Below, one piece after another: positions 9,470-19,089 of a stretch of DNA of 25,258 nt; position 1 is the first letter of the stretch, and each line of letters opens with the position of its first letter. The stretch lies in contig NW_003546471.1 in assembly GCF_000090795.2 (NCBI RefSeq), positions 19,255-44,512 of the forward strand, given 5' to 3'. This DNA comes from Amphimedon queenslandica (Eukaryota > Porifera > Demospongiae > Haplosclerida > Niphatidae). The notes beneath the pieces are model-generated. The model saw only the letters and a list, made by a program, of their open reading frames with translations. It was not told where the DNA came from and did not search any database. A program made the translations under genes and the position numbers.

Positions 9470-9990
9470 TTGATCATTCCGTCAGAGAATTTGTCACGAG
9501 CAATTTTTAATAGAAAATAAATCAGCTTGTCAACACGACAGCATTGCTTTTTCTACATGTAACATACCATTCCAGACATAACGAAGCGACTCAACAGCCA
9601 TGTTCAATAAAAAATAAATCAACTTATCAACACGACTGCTTTGTTTTTCTCCATGTAACATACCTCAAAACATCATGAAAAGATTCAACAGCCATGTTTG
9701 TATTCACAACTGGTGCATTTCTGTAGCATGGAGCCCACTGTTCAGCTCGTTTGAGATATTTATGTTGAAAGTGCTATGAAAAACTTGACCATTCTTCGAT
9801 AATAAGAGAACAACAAGAAAAATTGCTGAAGCCTTTGAGCTTCATGACCTTCATTTAGAATTGCACGCAAGCCAAGATAATTCTTCCTTAGCTGTACCAG
9901 TAATGTCTCTCAATTCCTTTCTTTCACCTCTTATTGAAATGCCAGGCACAGATTATCTTCTTTGTGTGGACAGTTATGATAATTCAATGT
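9470..9990 (-). pseudogene. Second MULE transposase relic, C-terminal half
   Basis: From about 9990 down: IICAWHFNKR (the W-H motif), then a weak middle with stops, HKYLKRAEQWAPCYRNAPVV, NTNMAVESFHDVLRYV, then TWRKTKQS. This is the usual C-terminal block of animal MULE transposases, with tracts like QWA.CYR..VNTNM..ESFH. It overlaps the first relic in the CAWH region, so it is a separate copy rather than its displaced end. A stretch of about 95 bp is duplicated in tandem (9506-9604 and 9605-9698). Each copy encodes a degraded MAVES...CC..VDKLIYFLL-like segment. Multiple stops are present and it is inactive. Confidence 0.8.
9506..9698. repeat. Tandem duplication inside the second MULE relic
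   Basis: Copy 1 at 9506-9604 and copy 2 at 9605-9698 share AAAATAAATCA, CAACACGAC, CATGTAACATACC and TCAACAGCCATGTT in the same order, with roughly 75-80% identity by eye. The divergence shows the duplication is old. Confidence 0.8.
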
Positions 9991-10096
9991 AACGATTCTG
10001 TGCATCATCACTCATGATGGTGTTGGTATGATTTTCCCCTCACCTATCGTTAAAGGGTGAGTTTAATGTATTTTTGAGGTATTTTTTTCATCGCTT

Positions 10097-10690
10097 TTTA
10101 TGATTGCCTGACAATACTAATGATGTGTTCCAAAACCAATTGTCTGAAAAGACACTGAGATATAAGCCATTAAAAATGCCCATTTGTCCTTCATGCCAGG
10201 TTACTTCCTGTGGGTGGGTGTAGCTATACGTGACATCACTAGAGGTATAATCTATTCCTTGCAAATAATCCTTTATTCTCATGCCTTATTGTGTAATAAC
10301 ACTAATTTAAAGATTAGAATCAATAGCTTTCATTGTTCTTAACATACCACTGCAAGTAAATGACACAAAATAGCTAACAAGACAATTCAGCAAAGTGGTG
10401 TCATACGACTTTCTTGCACTTCAATGCTTTGAATAATGAAAGCTAATGATTATAATCTTTAAATTAGTGCTATTACATCAGAAAGCATTATAATAAAGGA
10501 TTATTTTCCTGTAAATAGAAATGGATTTAGCTGCAGCTATGCCTCTAATGATGTCACGTTTAGCCACACCCATTGACAGGAAGTAACGTGGCAGGAAGGA
10601 AATATGGGCATCTCTTATCTCAGTTCATAATCTTTTTCAGACAACAGGAGTCGGAGTACATCATTAGTATGGTAAGGCAATCATAATAAG
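10097..10690. mobile_element. Large imperfect palindrome, long-TIR MITE-like
   Basis: The left arm (10097-10338) and the reverse complement of the right arm (10431-10690) align end to end with several gaps. Shared blocks include TTATGATTGCC, ATACTAATGATGT, GTTACTTCCTGT, ATAATCCTTTATT, CACTAATTTAAAGATTA and AGCTTTCATT. The spacer of about 92 bp is unrelated. This is the structure of a snapback MITE or foldback element. A 64-codon frame in the left arm (10088-10282, minus) is not a gene. No target-site duplication was found with confidence. Confidence 0.8.
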
Positions 10691-10721
10691 CAAATAAAAT
10701 AGAACTCAAAACTTATCCTAT

Positions 10722-11127
10722 AAGGTATATAGGGGTGATCCCCAAATTTTAGTTTTTGCAACACACTGTTTTCTTCATACCTTTTTTGCAATGGATATTC
10801 TTTTGAATTTTTTTCTCAACAGTGACATGCAATACGCATAACCAAGCCTTAGACAATGGATAAAAAATGAGTAAACACTTCAAGAAGTACTTAAATTTTG
10901 AGCTGTATGATAGTTTTTAAAATAATGTTTTCCATTCGAGTATGCTCCATCACTTTGCAAAAGTTGAGTAAGTTTTGCAAAACTTTCTACAATCTCTTAC
11001 TGAGCTCTGTTCACTATAAAACATCAATGTATCAAGAAAAGATTTATGGCATACAAACTTGGTTAATTGTTTGCCTTCATTATGCCACTATTGCAAGCTT
11101 TAGAGCTTCTTAAAACCTGCGTTCGCC
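10722..11127 (+). repeat. Dispersed repeat, copy 1
   Basis: Similar in order and orientation to 17262-17648. Shared anchors: GGGGTGATCCCC against GGGGTAAACCCA; GTGACATGCAATA against GTGATGTGCAATA; CATTCGAGTATGCTC against TATTCGAGAATGCTC; ATCACTTTGCAAAAGTT against ATCACTTGGCAAAAGTT; TATAAAACATCAA against TTTAAAACATCAA; TTTGCCTTCATTATGCCA against TTTGCCCTCATTATGCCA; and TTCGCCAGATAAAGCA against TTCGCCAGATCAAGCA. Identity is about 70% by eye. The family is unknown. Confidence 0.8.
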
Positions 11128-11531
11128 AGATAAAGCAGCTAAAGTAACATAAGTCAGAAAATGCATACTGTGTGCCATTTTTATAATGGTATGACGTCAT
11201 AACTTATTGAAGAGTCCGCAACGAGGCTGTAGTCCCGTACAGTAGCCGAGTATTTTTGTGTCGAACTTAACTTGGTAGCCCACAATTCTAGAGTGAATTT
11301 AGTATTCCAAAGCTAATGGCCTTTTTTTCCAGTTTTTCAGTTAAATTCTCACAAGAGTCTGGTAGTCCCAGGGTAGTCCAATGGTAGTCCCCAAGAATAA
11401 TATTTAGCCATGCCTAATTATTAATAGTAACAAACTGTAACTGTAATTATGGTCTAATTTTAATTAAAAAATTAAAATCAATCTGCCCTTTCCTTGTGAA
11501 GTGAAACACTATTTAATAGCAATAAATCATT
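11128..11531. other. No gene seen; spacer with a CRE-like site
   Basis: A perfect TGACGTCA palindrome sits at 11192-11199, the consensus CREB/ATF site, though it could be chance. GGTAGTCC occurs three times within 35 bp (about 11361-11395). No gene was found. The 5' region of the following element gene may begin here. Confidence 0.35.
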
Positions 11532-12352
11532 ATGCGAACAGATCCTTGTTTCTCCTCTCACTCCTATTACGATAGAAGTAGAAAACACTCTCCTTCCCTA
11601 ATTTCAACGATGGTTGCTGATCATCAGAATAATGACCTTACTAGATCATCTGGAGCCTCATCATTGCCTGCTTTGTCAACACCTCCCACACTGCCTCCCT
11701 CTATCTTTCCTGTAACTTCATTAACACTACTAACAGCACCAACACCAACAACACCAGCAATGCCAACCACAGCTACTGCTCGACCTTCACAAAGCCAGGT
11801 TTTTCAGTAAGCCCCTCTTCCAAATGTGGAAGAGGAGCAAAACACATGCATATAGGTTGGTCACGGGAGGCACAAAGGAAGAGAACATAACCGTCAGCAG
11901 CAGCAAGTTGTTACACAATGACTGATTATTTTCCTGTTATTGATAGGCTGTCTCTACTTATAAAAGATAATGATAAGTTAGTCCAAATTTTGAACTCACT
12001 GCAAGAACCATCAACTCATTGAACCAAAGAAAGCAATTACGCTCCTATTCTTCAAAGTCTCTTAGCAAGTGCACAAAAAACTGTGGAAAGTTTGCTAAGT
12101 AAATAAGACATACAGAAATAATATAAAAGTTTGCCTTCCTTCTTTTTATATATTGTGGCTCAATGGCTTATGAGTTTTTACAGAATAATGTACAAGAAGC
12201 TCTACCATCTCTGATATCTGTGCAACACACAATCCATTCTATGTACACAGCAATTAGACAGGGAGATTTTAGATTTGATGCTTTTGTTGATCATTTGAAA
12301 AGCGACACGGCTCCTTTTATTGTTAGCATTTCGGAGGATGCAACAGGAGTAA
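11532..12352 (+). pseudogene. Large element gene, 5' part (SEDAT family, undescribed)
   Basis: The first segment (11532-11810) is Ser/Thr/Pro/Ala-rich and low complexity. After frame changes comes GWSREAQRKR and an acid/leucine-rich part with several stops. From 12163 a clean stretch reads AYEFLQNNVQEALPSL, then HTIHSMYTAIRQGDFRFD, then PFIVSISEDATG, where it breaks off. The FLxxNxxEALPSL...GxFRFDxxxxHL...VSxSEDAT order is one I associate with an uncharacterised protein family recurrent in cnidarian and sponge genomes. That is recollection, not a search. The Asp of SEDAT (12337-12339) after a beta-strand-like IVSI is a candidate first catalytic Asp of an RNase H-like fold. The gene continues at 13917 after an insertion. 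Confidence 0.6.
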
Positions 12353-12715
12353 AAGAACATAAAAAATTTTTAAAAAACAACATGGAGTATGATTCATGAG
12401 CAAGTTCGTAAAAAAGTAATTGAAACAAGGGCAAATAGGATACTGAACGACTACCAATGAAAATCCAAAATGAAAATCCAACTCTCGTGATACAAATTCT
12501 ACTCTACAGTGTATTATTAATACTTACTATTATGTCAGTAATTACGGATCACCTTGCTATGTAGAGTAGAATTTGAGTCAAGAGTGTAGGATTTTCATTT
12601 CGGATTTTCATTGGTAGTCGTTCAGAATCCTACTTGCCCTTGTTTCAAATACTTTTTTTCGAACTTGCTCTAGAATCCTACTCCATCTTGTTTTTTTTTA
12701 ATTTTTTACGTTCTT
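12353..12715. mobile_element. Symmetric 156-bp-arm palindrome inside the element gene
   Basis: The arms at 12353-12508 and 12560-12715 are each 156 bp, are inverted copies (about 85% identical by eye), and flank a 51-bp spacer. Shared blocks include GAGCAAGTTCG, TTGAAACAAGGGCAA, CTGAACGACTACCAATGAAA and AAATTCTACTCTAC. It begins exactly where the host frame loses family-like sequence (after EDATGV). It is therefore most simply a hairpin MITE. No flanking duplication is clear. A DNA of this shape would form a strong cruciform or RNA hairpin. Confidence 0.85.
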
Positions 12716-13916
12716 GTTTGTGTTGATTTTTTTATAATATTTGTAATAATATTTCTTCAGATAGTATCCATTGCCATTTTGATGAACAGTGAATTCTATA
12801 CATATCAATGTTTAGTGAAAGCTGCTATAATTATATCTATTGGCTGTGCTACCCATCTAATTTCACTTTGAGCCGATCATTTCCAATTTCTGATTTTTTT
12901 TGCCGTCATTGTTAGTTCCCCTTTTCCTTAATTGTTGATTATTCATTTATTTATGGATTATTATGATCTTTATTTATATATTATATGCATACTTTTTAAA
13001 ATCTATTCATTAATTTATTCATTTTCCCTTTTCTTTTCTTTTCTGATTTTCAGGGTGCCAGCAGCTCTTGCTGGTAGTCCTTCAGGATGCTTCCTCTGCT
13101 CTCTCTGTACTATGTCAAACTACTTACTTTATGCATCTTGTATAATTATAATTAAATTAAATAGTAGTAATGACATGAGTCCTTGTTCAAGAAGCAGTGA
13201 GAGTATCCATCTTCCTTGCAATCCTGTCCTGTGTTGTTCCTGTTGTCACGTTCATCATCATTGTTTATCATTATTGTTTGTAATTTTCAATTTGTTATTA
13301 TTTATTTTAATAAAACAATGATATCTAAAATTAAATACCTTCTCTTAGCTAGAACTGGAAGGCTGGAACCTCCACTAAGTATTGCAGTTGATCCAAGCAT
13401 AGCTAGGTAAAAAAATTGGTTGCTCTTTTCCCAGTTCTGAGATCTCAGCATGTGCAACCACACCCAAATTTTGGAGCCCATGTTTCTTTTCATTAACAAA
13501 ATGGCGGCACGAGGTAAGTTGGACAGATCCAGCAGTCACAGTATCACTTCTTCCTTTCTTGGAAAATGATCTCATGGGACATGGACCTGCACATAGGCTG
13601 CTGAAGTAGAATAGTGTAAGAATTAGCCTTCTAGCACCAGCCAATATTGAGATACACACCGACAACTGGATTGACAGGAGAAGATGAAAACTGAACAAAA
13701 GGGCTGTTTTGCCGATTTTTGACTTTTCTCCTAGACAATGTCTAGAGCCACACTATTGAACCAATGGAGTCATCTGGTCAAGATAAGGTCCTCTAAGAAG
13801 TCTGGTAAGCATAAGACCTCATTTCCCTGGTATAACAAGGCAGCAAAAGTCGTGGCAGACATTTTGTTTGGGGGTGAATCCTACTTAGTAACGCTACAGC
13901 GTTACTAATTAAAAAG
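12716..13916. other. Rest of the insertion; possible retroelement 3' end and a start-exon-like site
   Basis: No intact gene. T-rich sequence (12720-13060) leads to a short inverted repeat, CCAGCAGCTCTTGCTGG, at about 13060-13076. AT-rich and Cys/Ser/Leu-coding sequence follows, then AATAAAACAATG near 13310, resembling a retroelement 3' untranslated end. At 13501 ATGGCGGCACGAG is followed by a perfect GTAAGT donor (13514), a possible first exon with no visible continuation. Just before the gene resumes lies a perfect 11-bp inverted repeat with a 2-bp loop (13885-13908, TTAGTAACGCT ... AGCGTTACTAA), possibly the end of an inserted element. Origins are uncertain. Confidence 0.35.
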
Positions 13917-15040
13917 GTTTAATATGACATTTCAACCAAACGATGTGTTTGGTTTGTATTACCAAATGACCAGGATGGGCTACTAAAGGGAGACTCATTC
14001 ATAGCAGATTTGTTCGCAAATATTGAAGTATATTTCAAGACAGCTGAGATTTCAATTTATGCATACTTCTATGCTGTCCAGCCACTGCAACAAGGAACAC
14101 GTTTCTTTTGCTTATCAGTTATTGGAACAAACAACAAGTTCTCACAGCAGATATGCTTACTCGATGGAAATATATTTATGATGAACTTGTGCTGAGAGAA
14201 GTAAAGGTCTTAAATTTTACAGCACATCGGGACTCTCATCTTCTGAAAGCAATGAGGATAACAATGCACCTTACTGATGATACTGTATCACGATCTCTTG
14301 ACAAAAATATTATCAACCCACCATCTATATTTGATAAATGGCTATGTGCAAATTTGTTTACTCTGACATGCTTTCATGATATGGTCCATATAGGGGTAAA
14401 GCTAAAATCTGGACTCCTTAATCCATTAATTATTTTACCCATGGGATCGTTTTTAACCTGCAGCTCTCATCTGACAATGGTGACACAACTTAAAGGAAAA
14501 GATGAACAAGGCCTTTGGGGATGGGTATAGACCATCATGACAAAAAAAAATTTGGCAGCTGTTGAAAATATAATTAAAGCATCACATTGTTTAGATGATA
14601 TTCCACAAGCACTGGGCACAAGATACTACATTGACATTATGTCATCAGCAATTAATACCTTTTTACAAAAAAAGATGACACTGCTGTAAAGGATAGAAGA
14701 AAACTGGTATGCCACTTTTTCTTTGTTATTGGCGACAATGGATACTTACTCATTCGAAATTCACACTTAAGGACAATTTTATTATGAAATACTTTGTACT
14801 TGGTACCAGATAGAATCAGAAACCAGGTCATGTCAAAGAATATGCACAAAGCAATCAACAGAATACATAAACATCAGCAATTATTTATACGGTTACATAT
14901 GAATGCCTGGAGACGTACAGCACAAGGAAGATTCACCATTTCAATTTAGGCAAACAATTATCTCATTAAAGGAATGTTTCTGTATTACTAGAGTATGCTT
15001 GCACTTCATTTTTAAAAAGAAACAGCAAAATGCAGTCTTA
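13917..15040 (+). pseudogene. Large element gene, middle part (possible DDE-like core)
   Basis: It resumes at 13923 with YDISTKRCVWFVLPNDQDGL, then FANIEVYFKTAEIS, AYFYAVQPLQQGT, LSVIGTNNKFS. A one-base frame change near 14143 follows, then ADMLTRWKYIYDELVL, VKVLNFTAHRDSHLLKAMRI. After an in-frame stop (14528-14530) comes NLAAVENIIKAS and YYIDIMSSAINTFL, still in the same frame to about 14690, then decayed sequence with MNAWRRT. The order (strand with Asp; hydrophobic strand; GTxNKF; helix; strand and Asp at 14231-14233 in HRDSHLLKAM) parallels RNase H-fold transposases of P-element type. The catalytic roles are inference. Stops and shifts show it is dead. Confidence 0.6.
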
Positions 15041-15480
15041 CAAATACTTTTAAGACATCGAAATGTTCAGTAAAAATTGGTAAATTGGCACTGAAAGATA
15101 AAGAAAAAACAATCATTACCACTGGCAAATGGTTGACTGATTTTCATATATGTGCAGCACAGCTACTGCTGAAATCACAATTTTCGTTTAGAAATGATTT
15201 GCAGTCAACATGTAATCAAAACCAGGGACCACCTGCTAATGTGAACAAGATTCAAATTATTGCTATTGGAAGGAATCACTTGTCAGTGATAAGTTCATGC
15301 ACACTTCCTTCATACAAATCTACTGATCTCACAATTTATTATTATGATTCCTTGTATCATGACTTAGCACAAGATGCAGATAGAGTAATTATCAGCCTGA
15401 CATCGTCATTGTGTCTCACTAGTAGTCCAAAAGTTTATTGTAGTACACTCTGTAGTACTGAAGTCAGTGATAGTACTTGA
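15041..15480 (+). pseudogene. Ulp1/C48-like cysteine protease fragment
   Basis: The open frame runs from about 15050 (KIGKLALKDKEKTII) through TTGKWLTDFHICAAQLLLKS, LQSTCNQNQGPP, VNKIQIIAIGRNHLSVIS and LTIYYYDSLYHDL to a stop at 15478-15480. The W-L-x-D-x-H-I...AAQ.LLK block, the NH in a strand (usually NHW) and the YDSL with Asp match Ulp1-type peptidases, where His and Asp form part of the triad. The Gln and the nucleophile Cys (Q...SDCG) expected about 60 residues later are missing. The frame ends in low-complexity Ser/Thr/Cys sequence after DADRVIISL. It is a C-terminally truncated, presumably inactive protease. Same strand and about 400 bp after the element core, it could be that gene's C-terminal domain or a separate gene. 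Confidence 0.65.
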
Positions 15481-16027
15481 GATTCCTGTAATACCACTCT
15501 CTGTACTACCAAAAATAGTAGTTTTGTACACCTTTCACCTCCGTTGCTGACCCCTCGTAACTTATCCCCTCTTTGCATTTAAATTATTTACCAGTTTGAT
15601 GACATACATAGGTATCTAGTAAGACACAAGATCAAACATGGCATTTATTTTTAAGGCAGTTGAAGTGAATTTTTTTCCAGAATTTCTATGCTGTTACTAC
15701 CACTATCATTACTCTGTGAAAAGCATTTCTAATAAGCCAGTTTTAATGTTGGTAATTCAAAGTATATTCAATTAATCCCATTCATTTTGCTAGTTTTGTA
15801 AGTATTTGTCATGCTTTGCGTAGCCTGTGGATCAGATTCTTCATTACAAAATTTATCAAAATTAATAATACAATTATGCCAAACGATGTAACAGTATTGT
15901 TCCATTCCACTGACAATGGTCCAGTCATTAAGTGACAATTATATGTTTAGCTCAAATATTAGCACTTGCGTCAATTATCATTTAATGACAGTGATTAAGT
16001 CTAACCTGCACAGAGTTTTGTATAATG
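15481..16027. other. No gene seen
   Basis: The stretch starts with a short AGTACT/GTAGTAC-rich patch (15425-15515). The rest is AT-rich sequence without an open frame of note, repeat or RNA structure that I can recognise. Confidence 0.5.
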
Positions 16028-16368
16028 CAAGGGCGTATCCAGCAGGGGCTGAGGGGGCTTGAGCACCCCCCCTTTATGACAGGGATCAGAAAAAATTACT
16101 CCAATCCTGGACTTTTGCATCACCACCAATTGTCTTAGCAAATTTATCTAGCCCCCTGTTCATGATTTCAGCAGTTTCCAGTGCTTTAAGGTGCGATCAG
16201 AAGTCGTCAGAAGTACCAGTATGCTTGAAACTATTTTGACCCCACCTGTAATTCGCAAAAATGAAGGAAAACACTGTTTTACTGCCTCAAAAAGGGGTGT
16301 GGCCAAAATTGCAGTGGGGCTTCGTGTGCCCCCATCACCCCCCTTGCAAATTTCTAGATACGCCCCTG
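16028..16368. mobile_element. MITE with GGGCGTATC(C/T)AG termini
   Basis: Left end CAAGGGCGTATCCAG; right end, reverse complemented, CAGGGGCGTATCTAG. The 341-bp element is flanked by TAATG on both sides (16023-16027 and 16369-16373). CAGGGGCGTA-type ends are widespread in non-autonomous hAT-like elements of aquatic animals. An 8-bp duplication would be expected for hAT, but only 5 bp match here, so superfamily is uncertain. G/C-rich runs follow each terminus. Open frames on both strands through it (16160-16481) are incidental. Confidence 0.8.
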
Positions 16369-16373
16369 TAATG

Positions 16374-17261
16374 GTTACTTCAACGTTGAATAATTTGGAA
16401 ATTGATTTTATTATAATTATGCCTTGCAATAAAGTTATTGTACCATTGCTCCAACGTTCACAGAAGTTCTCAAAAAACTAATAGAACATAAACATGGACC
16501 AAGACAAAACAAAGTAATTATATTTTTCTGAGTGACATTATGTCAACACACATGAGAAATTGACTTATAAAGACCATTGTCAATTCTAGGATTTGATTCT
16601 ACCAAATCTGCGCCACTTAATGTAACAAAATTGTTTTCGCATTTAGATTTTTTGTACAGTGGAATGGAATTATGACTGTCGTCACACATATCCAGATAAA
16701 AAGAGCAAAAAAAGAACAAAAAGAGTGGAGCAGTTATACAAGATAGACAGTATGGAAAAAACATGTACTTGTATTTCATATTATTTTTTGAACCATTTTG
16801 ACTATTTATTGTAACATGCAAATTTGTATACACATTAGGTACACAATAAAACTACAAAAAAAACCTTATACAGCGGTGCATCATTTTGCTATAACAACTC
16901 GTGAATTATCCGGAAATGAATGACAGGCTTATTTGGTAGAGACGTGTGTGTGTGCAAAAACATTTGTACGAGAAACAAATATGTATGCATCAAAGGGCTA
17001 TATCTTAATAGAGCATAGACAGTGTCAAAACTATACAACATTCAAAATTGTTTTTTAATTGTGATAGCTTCATTATTCATAGCAAGATTGTATGAAACCA
17101 GGTTCATTAGTCACAAGTCCTGAATTTATATATTATTTGTTGCATTGATAAGGTTTTAATTGTAATCTCTACTCTCCTTCATTTATTTTTAAACTTGTGT
17201 ACTTTGGAGTCAGTTCATGATAAGTAGAATAGTAATAATTCTAAAGTAGACAGAGTTATTT
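16374..17261. other. No gene seen; AT-rich spacer
   Basis: A minus-strand frame at 16543-16833 (96 codons) ends in NNFVTLSGADLVESNPRIDN, which looks moderately protein-like but matches nothing I know. No repeats, splice pairs or RNA genes are evident in the rest. Confidence 0.4.
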
Positions 17262-17648
17262 AAGGTACATTGGGGTAAACCCACATTAAAAGTTTCACAA
17301 CAAAAATTTTGTTTACACTTTTCCTACAAATATTATAATTTCTCTTAACTGTGATGTGCAATAAACTTGATCAAACATTTGAAAATGTATAAAAATTGAG
17401 TGACGAATTTTTTAACATTAAGCATAAACCTTTGTACTATTATTTTCTATTCGAGAATGCTCTATCACTTGGCAAAAGTTTTTAAGTTTTGCAAATCGGC
17501 TGCAATCACTCATAGGGTTTTGTTGCCTTTAAAACATCAAGGAATTACGGAAGGATTTATCGCATATAAACTTTATTGAGTGTTTGCCCTCATTATGCCA
17601 TGATTACAAACTGTAGAGCTTGTGAAAATTTGCATTCGCCAGATCAAG
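17262..17648 (+). repeat. Dispersed repeat, copy 2
   Basis: Homologous to 10722-11127 in the same orientation. In both copies the last 80 bp share one translation frame (VCPHYAMITNCRACENLHSP here; VCLHYATIASFRAS, stop, NLRSPDK in copy 1). That may reflect an ancestral coding end or chance. This copy runs straight into the frame at 17576-17803. Confidence 0.8.
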
Positions 17649-17803
17649 CAATAGCTGGGTTGAGCGGAGACCTAGATGAGACTGGGTTAAGCCAAGACCA
17701 AGACATAAGTGGAATAAGTGAAGCTTTAAATGCGATTGGTTTTGACAAACCAGAAAATGGAGACGTCCTTAGGAACCAGTGGAGGACCATGAGGTACCTG
17801 TAG
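17576..17803 (+). other. Orphan open frame, unknown protein, partly in repeat
   Basis: About 75 codons are open from a stop near 17570 to TAG at 17801-17803. The first 25 residues are inside the dispersed repeat. The rest (DLDETGLSQDQDISGISEAL and onward) is acidic and hydrophilic with protein-like composition. There is no ATG at the start (it opens at TTG), so if real it is an exon. A GT donor (GAG then GTACCT near 17794) lies just before the stop. I do not recognise it. Confidence 0.25.
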
Positions 17804-17888
17804 AGGTAAAGAGAGAAGGTTAATCTTCAGGGAAAAAAGGAAAACTCTCCTTCAATCACTAAAATAAACAATCTCACTCACAGTTACT

Positions 17889-18080
17889 GTGAGTTACATG
17901 TACTACAATACACAATAATACACTATCCCTCCTATACAGTATAACCAATACAAACATCCATGATACTCTCTCACGTGTCTTAGTGACTTACTCACATATC
18001 TCCGTCACTCACTTCCAGTCATAGTAAGTTACATGTACAACAATACACCTTAATACACTGTCCCTCCTATACAGTATAAC
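17889..18080. repeat. Direct repeat pair of 57 bp
   Basis: 17889-17945 and 18024-18080 (offset 135 bp) share GTTACATGTAC, AACAATACAC-like sequence and TCCCTCCTATACAGTATAAC, with five or so differences. CTCACT/AGTGAC-rich sequence lies between. This is a likely segmental tandem duplication of about 135 bp. There is no coding content. Confidence 0.85.
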
Positions 18081-18252
18081 AACTACAATTACTCTATGTT
18101 TCACTTTCTCTCAAACTTACCTTGTAACAATTCTTAGACTGTCTTGTATTTCTGTGTCTTGCTTTGTTTTGTTTCACTTTACGTCCTTCAATTGAGGTCC
18201 TTTCCCTGAAGTGGAAAAGATAACACTTAAACACGATGTTTATTTATAATTT

Positions 18253-18828
18253 TGGAGGCGAGCAAAAGCGAGCCCCACTGAGGGGAGAAGTGTCTGTTTG
18301 TGCAGGGATGGTGTAGTCTTACTATTATGAAAGTTAAATAGCCTAATCTTCATTAAATGTGGGTGTGGTCACAAAGAAATGAAACGGCGGCTAAATTTAG
18401 ACTTGGTAAACAGAGAGTTAATTTCAGCTAATTAGTCAGCCAGATAAGACAAAACTGCTGTGCAAAGACTTCTCTAGCAGTAAGGAAGATTGGGAAAGCA
18501 GTTATATAATTTTCTTCCTTGACATAAAGGCCACATTCTTTTGAGACTGAATGCAATGAGAACTGTGCAGGCTGCACTTCAAGTTTATTTTGAGCAGCAA
18601 GAAAGGCTATCTTCTTCATAAATATATGACTTGTTCAATGACTGCTTCTAACTATCTTCAATGCTATAATTGCTGCAGAGATTCTTAAGTGTTAAAGTAA
18701 TGGAGAACATTTACACTTTTCAGCAAGATTCCTACATCTACTATATTTAGGCATGTATACAATTGCTTGATAAGCTTGCCCATAGTTATAAAGATCATAC
18801 AGTAAATAAGCTTGCTTTTGCTCACCTC
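18253..18828. mobile_element. MITE-like element with GAGGCGAGCAAAAGCGAGC ends
   Basis: The 19-bp left terminus (18253-18271) matches the reverse complement of 18810-18828 (GAGGTGAGCAAAAGCAAGC) at 17 of 19 positions, and both changes are CpG-type transitions. The flanking TTTG is the same on both sides (18249-18252 and 18829-18832), a possible 4-bp target duplication. The element is 576 bp. Inside is a minus-strand 63-codon frame (18428-18619) with no known motif and nothing like a transposase. Confidence 0.6.
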
Positions 18829-18907
18829 TTTGATGTTTACATTTGTATAGTTATTATAATTTTTACATAAGATTCTACAAGCTTATTGCTATCTTTAAAA
18901 TTTCTAC

Positions 18908-19062
18908 AGAGTGTCTAGAGTCTTGACAGAGTTGCTAGAACTAACACAGGGTTTATAGAGCTAACACAGGTTGCTCTAGCTAACACAGAGTCCCTCGAGC
19001 AAATCCAAGGTCGCTTGAGCAGACACTGAGTCTCTAAAGCTAACCAAGAGTTCCATTAGCAC
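18908..19062 (+). repeat. 20-bp tandem repeat, about 8 units
   Basis: Successive units of 19-20 bp resemble CAGAGTNNCTAGAGCTAACA: CAGAGTGTCTAGAGTCTTGA, CAGAGTTGCTAGAACTAACA, CAGGGTTTATAGAGCTAACA, and five more divergent copies. The CTAGAG/CTCGAG heart is palindromic. It lies immediately upstream of the second LINE relic and could be part of that element's 5' repeat region or independent. Confidence 0.8.
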
Positions 19063-19089
19063 ACGTGCAATATTGAACATGCGCATTAT

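Noticed and set aside
12932-13410. Hydrophobic plus-strand frames suggestive of membrane proteins
   Set aside because: T-rich sequence encodes Phe/Leu/Ile by composition; there is no start context or homologous motif, and it lies inside an insertion.
13501-13519. First coding exon ATGGCGGCACGAG followed by GTAAGT
   Set aside because: The start and donor look good, but only 13 bases are coding and no downstream exon could be matched; kept only as a note.
13885-13908. Helitron 3' end
   Set aside because: A hairpin is present but no CTRR-T follows at the expected distance.
16160-16481. Open frames on both strands
   Set aside because: They lie mainly inside the 341-bp MITE and contain its terminal repeats.
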